7,797 nucleotides of DNA from Verrucomicrobiota bacterium. Lineage in GTDB: Bacteria; Verrucomicrobiota; Verrucomicrobiia; Opitutales; Coraliomargaritaceae. Shown here piece by piece: positions 1 through 6,021 of this stretch. Position 1 is the first letter of the stretch, and every line of letters starts with the position of its first letter. The stretch is taken from the NCBI GenBank assembly GCA_027620575.1, contig JAQCDT010000055.1, positions 1 to 7,797 on the forward strand, written 5' to 3'. The position numbers were made by a program, and so were the translations under genes. The notes under the pieces were generated by a model. That model saw only the letters and a list, made by a program, of their open reading frames with translations. It ran no database searches and was not told the origin of the DNA.

Positions 1-48
1 GAGAGTGATGTCTCGAATATTTAATAACAATTTTTTGTGTGTATTCAT
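1..48 (-). CDS. N-terminus of a further operon gene, cut by the window edge (possibly an ABC ATPase)
   Basis: Reading leftwards from an ATG at 48..46, sixteen codons are open to the window edge: MNTHKKLLLNIRDITL. The start lies 14 bases after the DJ-1 gene stop at 63, matching the 8- and 9-base spacing between the other genes of this minus-strand operon, which is the main reason to believe it is real. The pattern of hydrophobic residues followed by IRDITL resembles the first beta strand of ABC ATPases, including ABC-F proteins, where a short leader is followed by a strand of the form LLxIRDLTL. That is only a resemblance over nine residues, and no Walker motif is in view. No Shine-Dalgarno sequence is present, as for most genes here. 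The existence of a gene is moderately supported; the ABC assignment is weak. Confidence 0.45.
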   Translation of the reverse strand, partial: MNTHKKLLLNIRDITL

Positions 49-62
49 GGTACAAACATTGC

Positions 63-602
63 TTACATACAGATAGCATCTGCAATAGTTTGTGCAGTGT
101 CTTTATCCAACAAATATTCAATTATTGCTAAAGCGAATGAGACAGCAGTCCCTGCACCTTTTGAAGTAATGATATGTTGATCGCACACAGTTGCCTCTGA
201 GTGAAGCGAAGGAAATTCTCTTTGAACCGATGGATGGCATGTCATAGTAAATGCTTCGCTGAGGCCTTGATCCAATAATAAGAGCGGTGCTGCGCAAATA
301 CATGCGATACATTTTTTTGAGCTATGAAATTCCTGAATCTTTTTTTGAACCATACTATGATTGCGAATCTGAAATATGCCAGGCCCACCTGGGATGACTA
401 ATGCATCGTACAGACTGTGTTCGTGCTCGCTCAAGAGGGAGTCTGCTTTTATCAGAATTCCGCCTTTGCTTTGAACTTCGAGTTCATTACTTGTGGATGC
501 GGTATGAACAATGACTCCCGCTCTTCGCAATAAATCAATGGGTGTTATCGCTTCAATTTCCTCAAAATCAGGATGCAGTAAAAGTAATACTTCTTTTTTC
601 AT
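63..602 (-). CDS. DJ-1/PfpI family protein (YajL-like)
   Basis: A 179-residue single-domain member of the DJ-1/ThiJ/PfpI superfamily, full length for the DJ-1/YajL branch (180 to 200 residues). The N-terminus has the flavodoxin-like strand followed by DFEEIEAITPIDLLRRAGV (residues 12-30), in which Glu17 corresponds to the conserved Glu18 of human DJ-1. PGGPG (71-75) is the family glycine loop. The nucleophile elbow is CICAAP (101-106), making Cys103 the reactive cysteine, and His123 in TCHP corresponds to His126 of DJ-1. Family members act in the cytoplasm in oxidative or electrophile stress; glyoxalase, chaperone and deglycase activities are reported, the last disputed, so no substrate is assigned. 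Extra cysteines at 98, 101, 122 and 140 make it thiol-rich. It is the third gene of a minus-strand operon, starting 8 bases after the SulP stop, without a visible ribosome binding site, so translational coupling is likely. Confidence 0.9.
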   Translation of the reverse strand: MKKEVLLLLHPDFEEIEAITPIDLLRRAGVIVHTASTSNELEVQSKGGILIKADSLLSEHEHSLYDALVIPGGPGIFQIRNHSMVQKKIQEFHSSKKCIACICAAPLLLLDQGLSEAFTMTCHPSVQREFPSLHSEATVCDQHIITSKGAGTAVSFALAIIEYLLDKDTAQTIADAICM

Positions 603-610
603 AAATGTGC

Positions 611-2398
611 TTAAGATTTTTTGGACTCTGCATAAATTGAAACATTGGGCTCTTCCTCACCAAGGTGTTCTTTGGCTCGCTTTAGTGCCTTGGCTGTCGA
701 CAGTGTAGGGTTGGCAATATCGTCGAGAAAAATATTACGGTGCTCTATATAATCAGCTACTCCTGATCTATTTAGTACATTTAATAAACCTTCTTTGACT
801 TCACTTAAAATTAAATAGCGACCAAGTTTATTCATATGCCTCACTAATTCTTCAAGTGCCATCACGCTCGAAGCATCCATGTTATGTGCATTACGCATCT
901 TTAAAATTACGATCTTGAGTTGAGAGTCTTCGTAAATTCGTCTCATTTGTTCTTGGAATAAATCAGCTGCCCCAAAAAATAATTCACCTTCAACGTGAAC
1001 AATAGAAACTTCAGGTATATCTCTGTTGGTACTCTGGGCCTCTAATAAGTCGCCTTTTTGGTTAAAGGAATATTCTTTTAATTCTGGCTTTGCGACCTTT
1101 TTCAAGAATAGTAGAATGGATATACCCACACCAAAATAGATAGCACTGTCTAGAGAGATATAGAGTCCTGAGATAAGAGTTGCTAAGAAAACAATGGCAT
1201 CTGAACCAGTTGTTTGAGTGACAATCCGTATGGCGTGCTTATTCAATAATGATAATCCGACAATCACCACTAAAACAGACAGGGCACAAATGGGGATGTA
1301 CTGAGTGAGTGAACCCACTGCGAATATTCCAATTAAAATAATGATGCCAGAAAAGAGATTAGAAAATACGGTTTGGCTGCCACTTTCATAATTTAAGCTA
1401 GATCGGGTTAAAGAACCAGAGGCAGGCATTCCAGTGAATAGGGAACAGGCAATATTAGACATGCCAATTGAATACATGGCTTGGTCATTATTTAAACGCA
1501 CCCCTTTTTTAATGGCTAATGATTTACCAATAGAAATACCTTCTAAGATACAGAGAAGGGCTATGGCAATTGCTGTACTTGTTAGTAATTTGATGGAATC
1601 AAAGCTTACTTGAGGGAATGAAAAAGATAATAAAGATTGGTCGATGGCAGGTAAAAAAAGGATTCCAAATTGTGCGCCATTCATAAAATAAGAAAGAGCA
1701 GATATCGCAACTAAGACCATGGCGATATTGGGCAATTTGCGAAATTTAAAGTTGAGCAAAGCATAGAGTAGCACAGTGGCTAGACTGATCGCTAAACTTG
1801 GTAAATGTGTTAAGGGTATATTTTGAAAGATGCCTCCAATAAGGTTAAAAAAGTTATCTTTATTAATACTTGTGACATCCAATTGAAGAATATTGGGTAT
1901 TTGATTGAGGATAATGAAGAGTGCGGCGGCAGTAATATAGCCCGTTATCACAGAGCGAGAGACATATTTTATGAGGTCAGCCGTTCGAAAATAGGATCCT
2001 ATCACGATAAAGATTCCGGTAAGCAAAACTAAAATGCTAATGTATTGAAGTTTATCTTCTTGGGGCAGTCCTAGGCTGGCAAAAGTTGTAAACAGCATGA
2101 CCGCTGTTGCGTTGGTTGGGCCAAAAGTAATGAGGTTTGATTTGGCAAAAAAGACACTGGAAATAGAAGCGATTGCGGAGCCAATTATCCCGTAATGAAT
2201 GGGTAGACCTGCGATCAATGCGTAGGCCATGCCTTGAGGAAAGGCAAGTAGAGCAACATTTATGGCGCTTCTTAAATCGTCTTGAAGGAATCCCAATCTA
2301 TATTCTCGAATCGATTGAATGATCGGCAAGAATTCTAAAGAATTTGTCCTGTGTGCGGACTTAACGATGTTTTTTAAAAGCTGTAATAAATGGGTCAC
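611..2398 (-). CDS. SulP/SLC26 family anion transporter with C-terminal STAS domain
   Basis: A 595-residue inner-membrane transporter of normal length for bacterial SulP proteins. Residues about 40-435 form the hydrophobic transport domain. Hallmarks are LAFPQGMAYALIAGLP (51-66), FGPTNATAVM (92-101, the region lining the anion site), ILEGISIGKSLA (284-295) and FTGMPASGSLTRSSLNYESG (321-340). Residues about 461-575 form a cytoplasmic STAS domain with GELFFGAADLF (471-481) and DASS (508-511), equivalent to the DxSG/DATG loop of anti-sigma-antagonist folds. Family members move sulfate, bicarbonate or other anions, often with sodium or protons; the substrate cannot be read from the sequence. The start is GTG at 2398, chosen because the next in-frame Met (57) would delete the first membrane segment. 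The gap to the upstream phosphatase stop is 9 bases, so the two are co-transcribed. No Shine-Dalgarno sequence is visible. Confidence 0.93.
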   Translation of the reverse strand: MTHLLQLLKNIVKSAHRTNSLEFLPIIQSIREYRLGFLQDDLRSAINVALLAFPQGMAYALIAGLPIHYGIIGSAIASISSVFFAKSNLITFGPTNATAVMLFTTFASLGLPQEDKLQYISILVLLTGIFIVIGSYFRTADLIKYVSRSVITGYITAAALFIILNQIPNILQLDVTSINKDNFFNLIGGIFQNIPLTHLPSLAISLATVLLYALLNFKFRKLPNIAMVLVAISALSYFMNGAQFGILFLPAIDQSLLSFSFPQVSFDSIKLLTSTAIAIALLCILEGISIGKSLAIKKGVRLNNDQAMYSIGMSNIACSLFTGMPASGSLTRSSLNYESGSQTVFSNLFSGIIILIGIFAVGSLTQYIPICALSVLVVIVGLSLLNKHAIRIVTQTTGSDAIVFLATLISGLYISLDSAIYFGVGISILLFLKKVAKPELKEYSFNQKGDLLEAQSTNRDIPEVSIVHVEGELFFGAADLFQEQMRRIYEDSQLKIVILKMRNAHNMDASSVMALEELVRHMNKLGRYLILSEVKEGLLNVLNRSGVADYIEHRNIFLDDIANPTLSTAKALKRAKEHLGEEEPNVSIYAESKKS

Positions 2399-2407
2399 CG
2401 AAAAAAC

Positions 2408-3193
2408 TTAGTTATTTGGGTATAGAGTCTCCATCACTGTTTTATGTAATGGTGCCTTGGCCGCTATGATGCTTCTTTGCTCAAAGGCATCTTCTCCATT
2501 CCACCCAGTAAAAGTAAATCCGGCTCCTTCAAGACAGGGCAAAATCGCTGCACAATCCCAAATCTCCATCATTGGGTCGCACATAATATCAGTGAACCCC
2601 GAGCAGAGTAAAATATACCCCCCTGCATCACCCCAAGATCGATATAAAGCAGTTTTCGGTGGTAGGTCATCCCATTGAGCGTTATTTTGCCATAAAGTTT
2701 TACGAATTGGGTCGGTTGTGCAGAGAGTTGCCTTTTCGATAGGGCGAGCACTACGTCCGTTGACCTGCACTCCATTGAGTGTCGTGGTTTGGCAATCGCC
2801 AATAAGTAATTGTTTTAAAATTGGTTGATTGATGGCACCGAGTACAGGGCGACCATTATGAAGCAGAGCGATTAACGTTGCGAATAATGGAACTCCTGAA
2901 ATGAAAGATTTTGTTCCATCAATTGGGTCTAATACCCATACAAATTCACTGTCTGCCTTTTCAGAACCATACTCTTCACCAATGATACCGTGGTCGGGAA
3001 ATTCTGCATTGATGACTTCGCGTATCTTTTTTTCTGCATTCTTATCTGCAATTGTCACCGGGGTGTTATCCGATTTGTGTTCTACGTCCACATGGATACC
3101 ATAATGAGGAATAATTTCTTCGGTGGCCACATCACACAAACGTGTAATAAAATTTTTGAATAGTTGATTTTGCTCCGGATTAAGTGCACACAT
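2408..3193 (-). CDS. hisN: Inositol monophosphatase family protein, probable histidinol-phosphatase
   Basis: A 261-residue, complete, metal-dependent phosphatase of the FIG/IMPase fold. Metal ligands are visible: Glu73 in GEE (72-74), Asp89, Ile91 and Asp92 in DPIDGT (89-94), and Asp213 in WDCAA (212-216); Asp50 in TIAD matches the catalytic-loop Asp of IMPase. Several stretches fit the HisN branch: SFISGVPLFATLIALL (96-111), GRPVLGAINQPIL (114-126), SWGDAGGYILLCSG (186-199) and IMCDPMMEIWD. HisN dephosphorylates L-histidinol phosphate to histidinol (EC 3.1.3.15), the penultimate step of histidine synthesis, in the cytoplasm. The alternatives are CysQ (PAP phosphatase) or SuhB-type inositol phosphatase. 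CysQ would fit the adjacent SulP gene, but the usual CysQ motif DPLDGTKEF and its SEWDTAA end are not what is seen. It is the first gene of the minus-strand operon and starts with ATG at 3193, in a divergent promoter region. Family certain, HisN role likely. Confidence 0.8.
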   Translation of the reverse strand: MCALNPEQNQLFKNFITRLCDVATEEIIPHYGIHVDVEHKSDNTPVTIADKNAEKKIREVINAEFPDHGIIGEEYGSEKADSEFVWVLDPIDGTKSFISGVPLFATLIALLHNGRPVLGAINQPILKQLLIGDCQTTTLNGVQVNGRSARPIEKATLCTTDPIRKTLWQNNAQWDDLPPKTALYRSWGDAGGYILLCSGFTDIMCDPMMEIWDCAAILPCLEGAGFTFTGWNGEDAFEQRSIIAAKAPLHKTVMETLYPNN

Positions 3194-3287
3194 AATAAAT
3201 ATAAAGTACTAATTTTCAGATTGAGGAACATTATCCAAGTTGCAATCGTTTAGTCTGAAATTATCTTAAGATTTTGCACATTTATTA
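3194..3287. promoter_or_regulatory. Divergent promoter region between the phosphatase and exonuclease operons
   Basis: These 94 bases separate two divergent start codons, so promoters for both operons must lie here or overlap the adjacent 5' ends. Leftward, a plausible sigma70-type pair is TTCAGA (complement of 3254-3259) and GATAAT (complement of 3230-3235) with an 18-base spacer, leaving a leader of roughly 30 bases. Rightward, a weaker pair is TTGCAA (3240-3245) and TATCTT (3262-3267) with a 16-base spacer. An inverted repeat, TTTCAGA at 3214-3220 and TCTGAAA at 3254-3260, brackets the region and could be an operator half-site pair or chance in AT-rich DNA. The region itself is certain; the individual boxes are weak matches read by eye. 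Confidence 0.4.
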
Positions 3288-3950
3288 ATGGATCAAATTA
3301 TTCATATAATCGACTTTGAAGGCAGTACTAAAACAGGGGTTCTTGAATGGGGTGTCGTTTCAATTCAAGGTGATACTTTATTAGAGGCAAAGACCCGTTT
3401 ATGTGGAACAGATCGTCCTATTGATGCGATTGAAAGTCAGCAGCATGGAATCACTTCAGAACTCGTAATTGAATGTGCAAATTTTGAGCAAGATTTTGAT
3501 TTATTTGCTCAGTTGCGAAAAACGGGGCCATTGTGTGCGCATAATGCCTCAGTAGAGAATCGTTTACTCAAAGATACGTGGTCCTACACTCGGCAATCGC
3601 CAGATTTTTCAAATCCTAAGGAAAACGGATTACTGACAAGTTGGGGACCGTGGTTGGATACATTGCCAATATATCGCCGTCTGTATCCAGATTTAAAAAA
3701 CTATCAATTAAATGCTTTGATTCACTTGTTTGATTTGGAGGACAAGCTGATGCAGTTGGCTCGCTTATATTGCCCTGAAGAACGTCTCCGCTATCACTGT
3801 GCCTTATACGATGCGCTTGCAAGTGCTTTACTTTTACAAAGGCTCTTTTCGCTTAAGGAATTAAAGGCTCTTTCTATATTTCAGTTATTTACATTAAGTG
3901 CGAGTTCCGCTTCAGTATTCAATCAAAGAAGGCAGCAAGAATTATTTTAA
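3288..3950 (+). CDS. DEDDh-type 3'-5' exonuclease (DnaQ-like RNase H fold)
   Basis: A 220-residue protein with the three exonuclease motifs of the DnaQ superfamily: ExoI as DFEG with Asp9 and Glu11, ExoII around CAHNASVENRLL (83-94), and ExoIII-epsilon as HCALYD with His170 and Asp175 (the H-x4-D spacing of the DEDDh class). WLDTLPIYRRLYP (122-134) matches the usual DTLxLxRxLYP segment between ExoII and ExoIII. The third carboxylate, normally Asp in an HNxxFD pattern, appears to be Glu90. Such proteins remove nucleotides from DNA or RNA 3' ends in the cytoplasm, as a polymerase III epsilon proofreader, a repair nuclease or an RNase. Without polymerase-binding features the exact role is open, so dnaQ is not assigned. 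Residues 186-220 are a C-terminal tail beyond the catalytic fold. It begins at ATG 3288 with no Shine-Dalgarno sequence and is followed 16 bases later by fmt, so the two are probably co-transcribed. Confidence 0.85.
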   Translation: MDQIIHIIDFEGSTKTGVLEWGVVSIQGDTLLEAKTRLCGTDRPIDAIESQQHGITSELVIECANFEQDFDLFAQLRKTGPLCAHNASVENRLLKDTWSYTRQSPDFSNPKENGLLTSWGPWLDTLPIYRRLYPDLKNYQLNALIHLFDLEDKLMQLARLYCPEERLRYHCALYDALASALLLQRLFSLKELKALSIFQLFTLSASSASVFNQRRQQELF

Positions 3951-3955
3951 GAGGG
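3951..3955 (+). promoter_or_regulatory. Ribosome binding site supporting the TTG start of fmt
   Basis: GAGGG directly follows the exonuclease stop codon and precedes the TTG at 3967 by 11 bases. It is the only convincing purine-rich Shine-Dalgarno-like core before any start in this window. It helps choose TTG 3967 over the GTG at 3898, which lies inside the exonuclease gene. The spacing is slightly longer than the usual 5 to 9 bases. Confidence 0.4.
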
Positions 3956-3966
3956 TCATTTATATT

Positions 3967-4956
3967 TTGAAAAATAATAGGCAGAAGATAGTGTTTTTTG
4001 GTTCCGACTCGATTTGTTTGCCGTCCCTTGAATGGTTGTACACACAAAGCGAGGAGCGATGGGAATTATTGGCAATTGTTTCTCAACCCGATCGCAAGCA
4101 AGGTAGAGGACAAAAGCTTAAAGCAAATCCAGTTGCTGAATATGCACGAGATAAAGGGATACAGTTATTTCAACCTGATAAGCCTGATGAGGATTTGCTT
4201 CAATTTTTAGAGGGCCAAAAAGTGGATGTCTCGTTTGTTATGGCTTACGGGCATTTTTTAGGGCGGGCGATTCGTAAGGCCTCTAGGCTAGGAATGGTGA
4301 ATTTTCATGGATCAATTTTGCCCAAATACCGAGGTGCCTCTCCTGTGGAAACCGCTATTGCTTGTGGTGAAACAGAAACGGGTGTTTCATTGATGCAAAT
4401 TGATCATGAAATGGATGCAGGTGCGGTTGCCGATATCGAATACGTTACCATTGAAAAGGAAGATTGTGCTTCAAGTATTCGAATGAAAATCGGTGAAGCT
4501 ACAGTTCCAATTTTGGAACGATCTATGGTCGCTTTATTGAATAATGAATTGGAATTTATCCCGCAGAATGAAGTTTTGAAAAGTCATTGTCGTAAATTGA
4601 CTAAAGAAGATGGCTTGATCGATTTTGAATTGAGTGCGAAAGCAATTTACGACCGATGGAGAGCATTTAAGACTTGGCCAAATACCTTTTGTTTTCATGG
4701 AGAAACCCGAATCAAAGTAGGTCGATTAGACGTATGCGAACTTTCTTTAGCAGAAGATGAATTAAACCTTCCTTTCGGTTCGGTAATTCTAAAAAAAGAC
4801 AGACTGAGAGTCGTCACTTCAAATGGACTCATTGAAATCTTAGAGCTACAAAAGGCGGGTGGAAAAATGCTACCAGTTTCTGATTTTTTAAGAGGTTATA
4901 CCCTAAAGGATGGCGACCTACTTAAAGGGAAGAAGTGTACACCTCTCTTGGTATGA
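3967..4956 (+). CDS. fmt: Methionyl-tRNA formyltransferase
   Basis: Fmt transfers the formyl group of 10-formyl-tetrahydrofolate to Met-tRNA(fMet) before translation initiation in the cytoplasm (EC 2.1.2.9). With a TTG start the protein is 329 residues, close to the family norm of about 315. It opens with KIVFFGSD (7-14), the first strand of the Rossmann-like formyltransferase domain. The folate signature is NFHGSILPKYRGASPV (112-127). Catalytic Asn112, His114 and Asp150 correspond to Asn109, His111 and Asp147 of E. coli Fmt, with the same offset of three. The C-terminal tRNA-binding OB-like domain starts near CRKLTKEDGLIDF (208-220) and contains RAFKTWPNTF (232-241). A GTG at 3898 gives 23 more residues but overlaps the exonuclease by 53 bases and adds an atypical leader, so TTG with GAGGG upstream is preferred. 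It ends one base before the stop of the convergent permease gene. Confidence 0.93.
   Translation: MKNNRQKIVFFGSDSICLPSLEWLYTQSEERWELLAIVSQPDRKQGRGQKLKANPVAEYARDKGIQLFQPDKPDEDLLQFLEGQKVDVSFVMAYGHFLGRAIRKASRLGMVNFHGSILPKYRGASPVETAIACGETETGVSLMQIDHEMDAGAVADIEYVTIEKEDCASSIRMKIGEATVPILERSMVALLNNELEFIPQNEVLKSHCRKLTKEDGLIDFELSAKAIYDRWRAFKTWPNTFCFHGETRIKVGRLDVCELSLAEDELNLPFGSVILKKDRLRVVTSNGLIEILELQKAGGKMLPVSDFLRGYTLKDGDLLKGKKCTPLLV
4791..4815 (-). terminator. Candidate intrinsic terminator of the permease operon, inside fmt
   Basis: Read on the minus strand, a hairpin has outer stem GAC/GTC (complement of 4813-4815 with 4798-4800), a one-base bulge at 4801, inner stem GACT/AGTC (complement of 4809-4812 with 4802-4805) and a 3-base loop. 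It is followed at once by seven T residues (the A run 4791-4797 on the plus strand). It lies about 140 bases past the permease stop and within the fmt coding sequence, as expected where convergent genes leave no spacer. It was found by eye; the stem is short and chance is possible. Confidence 0.4.
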
Positions 4957-4957
4957 T

Positions 4958-5989
4958 TTAATTTATAGGGCAATCTTTCTTTATTGCTTTTTTGCGCAAG
5001 AAAATTGATTCGCAGAGAACTGCATTGAGAAAATAAGCTAACAATACCGTTGCAGAAATATGATGCCAGAGGCTTAGATGAGCATGGTGCTCTTTAAAGT
5101 CACTTATTTCTATATCTAAAAACAGATTCATCAAATAGCCTGCGCTCCAAGCAATGACTACGAGTGTCGCAATATAAATGATCGTTGCCTGCTTTCCAAT
5201 GATTTTTAAGGTGGCTAAAATAGTTGCCGAATTACTTGCGGGGCCAACGATGAGAAATACAAGAACTGCACCTGGTGAAATACCGGCACTTAAAAAAGCA
5301 AAGGCTAGGGGCAAAGACTCAACAGCACAGACATAGAGCGGTAAGCTGATTAAAGTGATTCCAATAAATGCGACTATCCCTGAACTAAAGGTGCCAGTAA
5401 AAAAATCACTGGGTAAAAAATTGTTGATGAGACCAGCTATAAAAATTCCGATGAGAAGTGGCTTATATAAATCAAGTGGTAACTCTATAAAAAAGTAGCG
5501 AATCGAAGCAGAGATGGATTTTTTCTCAGTCGGTGCTTCATGTGAATCATGGTTGTCCACTTCAGGGAGTGAAGCTTCATTTTGTTTACAAAAAATATCG
5601 ACTAATATACCAGAGACTAGTCCGCAAAGAAGTGCGACAACGAGTTTAATCACAGTAAATACCGAACCAAATAAACCATAAGTGGCTAAGATGCTATCGA
5701 CTCCAGTTTGGGGAGTAGAGCTTAAAAATGATATAGTAGCGCCACGACTGGCTCCAATTTTTCGTATCGAAGAAGCGACTGGGATCACCGAGCAAGAGCA
5801 AAGCGGTAGAGGAATTCCTAGAAGTGCAGCTTTAAACACAGAATAAATATTGGACTTTCCTAATTGATTAATAATGAGTTTAGGGGGTATGCAGTAATGC
5901 AATAGCCCAGCGATTGAAAAACCAATCAGCAAATATGGGGCAAATTCAGCTAATATATTCCACGATATTTTTGCTAATTCTATGAACAT
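4958..5989 (-). CDS. SO_0444-type Cu/Zn efflux permease (DUF318/YraQ superfamily)
   Basis: A 343-residue integral membrane protein with two related halves, as in the DUF318 permease superfamily. The first half carries GIPLPLCSCSVIPVA (58-72) with Cys64 and Cys66, SSIRKIGASRGA (73-84) and STPQTGVDSI (91-100). The second carries LYVCAVESLPLA (218-229) with Cys221 and the GPASN motif (249-253). These match the family typified by SO_0444, described as a copper/zinc efflux transporter; the related ArsP branch exports organoarsenicals. About eight membrane segments are visible (roughly 12-32, 50-72, 105-132, 172-192, 200-222, 226-252, 266-290, 308-327). A hydrophilic loop at 134-160 contains NHDSHE, and HHAH (301-304) and HH (309-310) follow, plausible metal ligands. 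ATG at 5989 is the start; a weak GAGTG precedes it. It sits 32 bases after the 146-residue unknown gene and is the last gene of that operon. Family confident, metal specificity inferred. Confidence 0.85.
   Translation of the reverse strand: MFIELAKISWNILAEFAPYLLIGFSIAGLLHYCIPPKLIINQLGKSNIYSVFKAALLGIPLPLCSCSVIPVASSIRKIGASRGATISFLSSTPQTGVDSILATYGLFGSVFTVIKLVVALLCGLVSGILVDIFCKQNEASLPEVDNHDSHEAPTEKKSISASIRYFFIELPLDLYKPLLIGIFIAGLINNFLPSDFFTGTFSSGIVAFIGITLISLPLYVCAVESLPLAFAFLSAGISPGAVLVFLIVGPASNSATILATLKIIGKQATIIYIATLVVIAWSAGYLMNLFLDIEISDFKEHHAHLSLWHHISATVLLAYFLNAVLCESIFLRKKAIKKDCPIN
4967..4993 (+). terminator. Intrinsic terminator of the exonuclease-fmt operon, inside the permease gene
   Basis: GCAAT (4970-4974) pairs with ATTGC (4983-4987) around an 8-base pyrimidine loop. 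The stem can be extended by A4967 and two G-U pairs (4968-4969) into the following six T residues (4988-4993). It begins 11 bases after the fmt stop, so position and form suit a rho-independent terminator. The same bases encode the last residues (KKAIKKDCPIN) of the convergent permease, so one stretch serves both genes. Confidence 0.5.
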
Positions 5990-6021
5990 GAGGCACTCAT
6001 TTTTGATTGATCCATGAGGAA

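Noticed and set aside
118..312. Open frame of 64 codons on the minus strand inside the DJ-1 gene
   Set aside because: It overlaps the DJ-1 gene in another frame; the DJ-1 frame has clear family motifs and this one has none.
511..708. Plus-strand open frame of 65 codons spanning the DJ-1/SulP junction
   Set aside because: Antisense to two well-supported genes, with no motif or start signal.
1823..2032. Plus-strand open frame of 69 codons inside the SulP gene
   Set aside because: Antisense to membrane-segment coding sequence, low complexity, no recognisable domain.
2457..3104. Three short open frames (2457-2678, 2569-2802, 2901-3104) inside the phosphatase gene
   Set aside because: All are other-frame shadows of a gene whose own catalytic motifs are intact along its length.
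2408..3193. Assignment of the phosphatase as CysQ because of the neighbouring SulP gene
   Set aside because: The segments SFISGVPLFATL, SWGDAGGYILLCSG and DPMMEIWD fit the HisN branch better than the DPLDGTKEF and SEWDTAA pattern of CysQ; kept only as a finding to test.
3616..3822. Minus-strand open frame of 68 codons inside the exonuclease gene
   Set aside because: Antisense to the exonuclease coding region, with no motif.
3998..4210. Plus-strand open frame of 70 codons inside fmt, in another frame
   Set aside because: The fmt frame holds conserved residues throughout; this one shows none.
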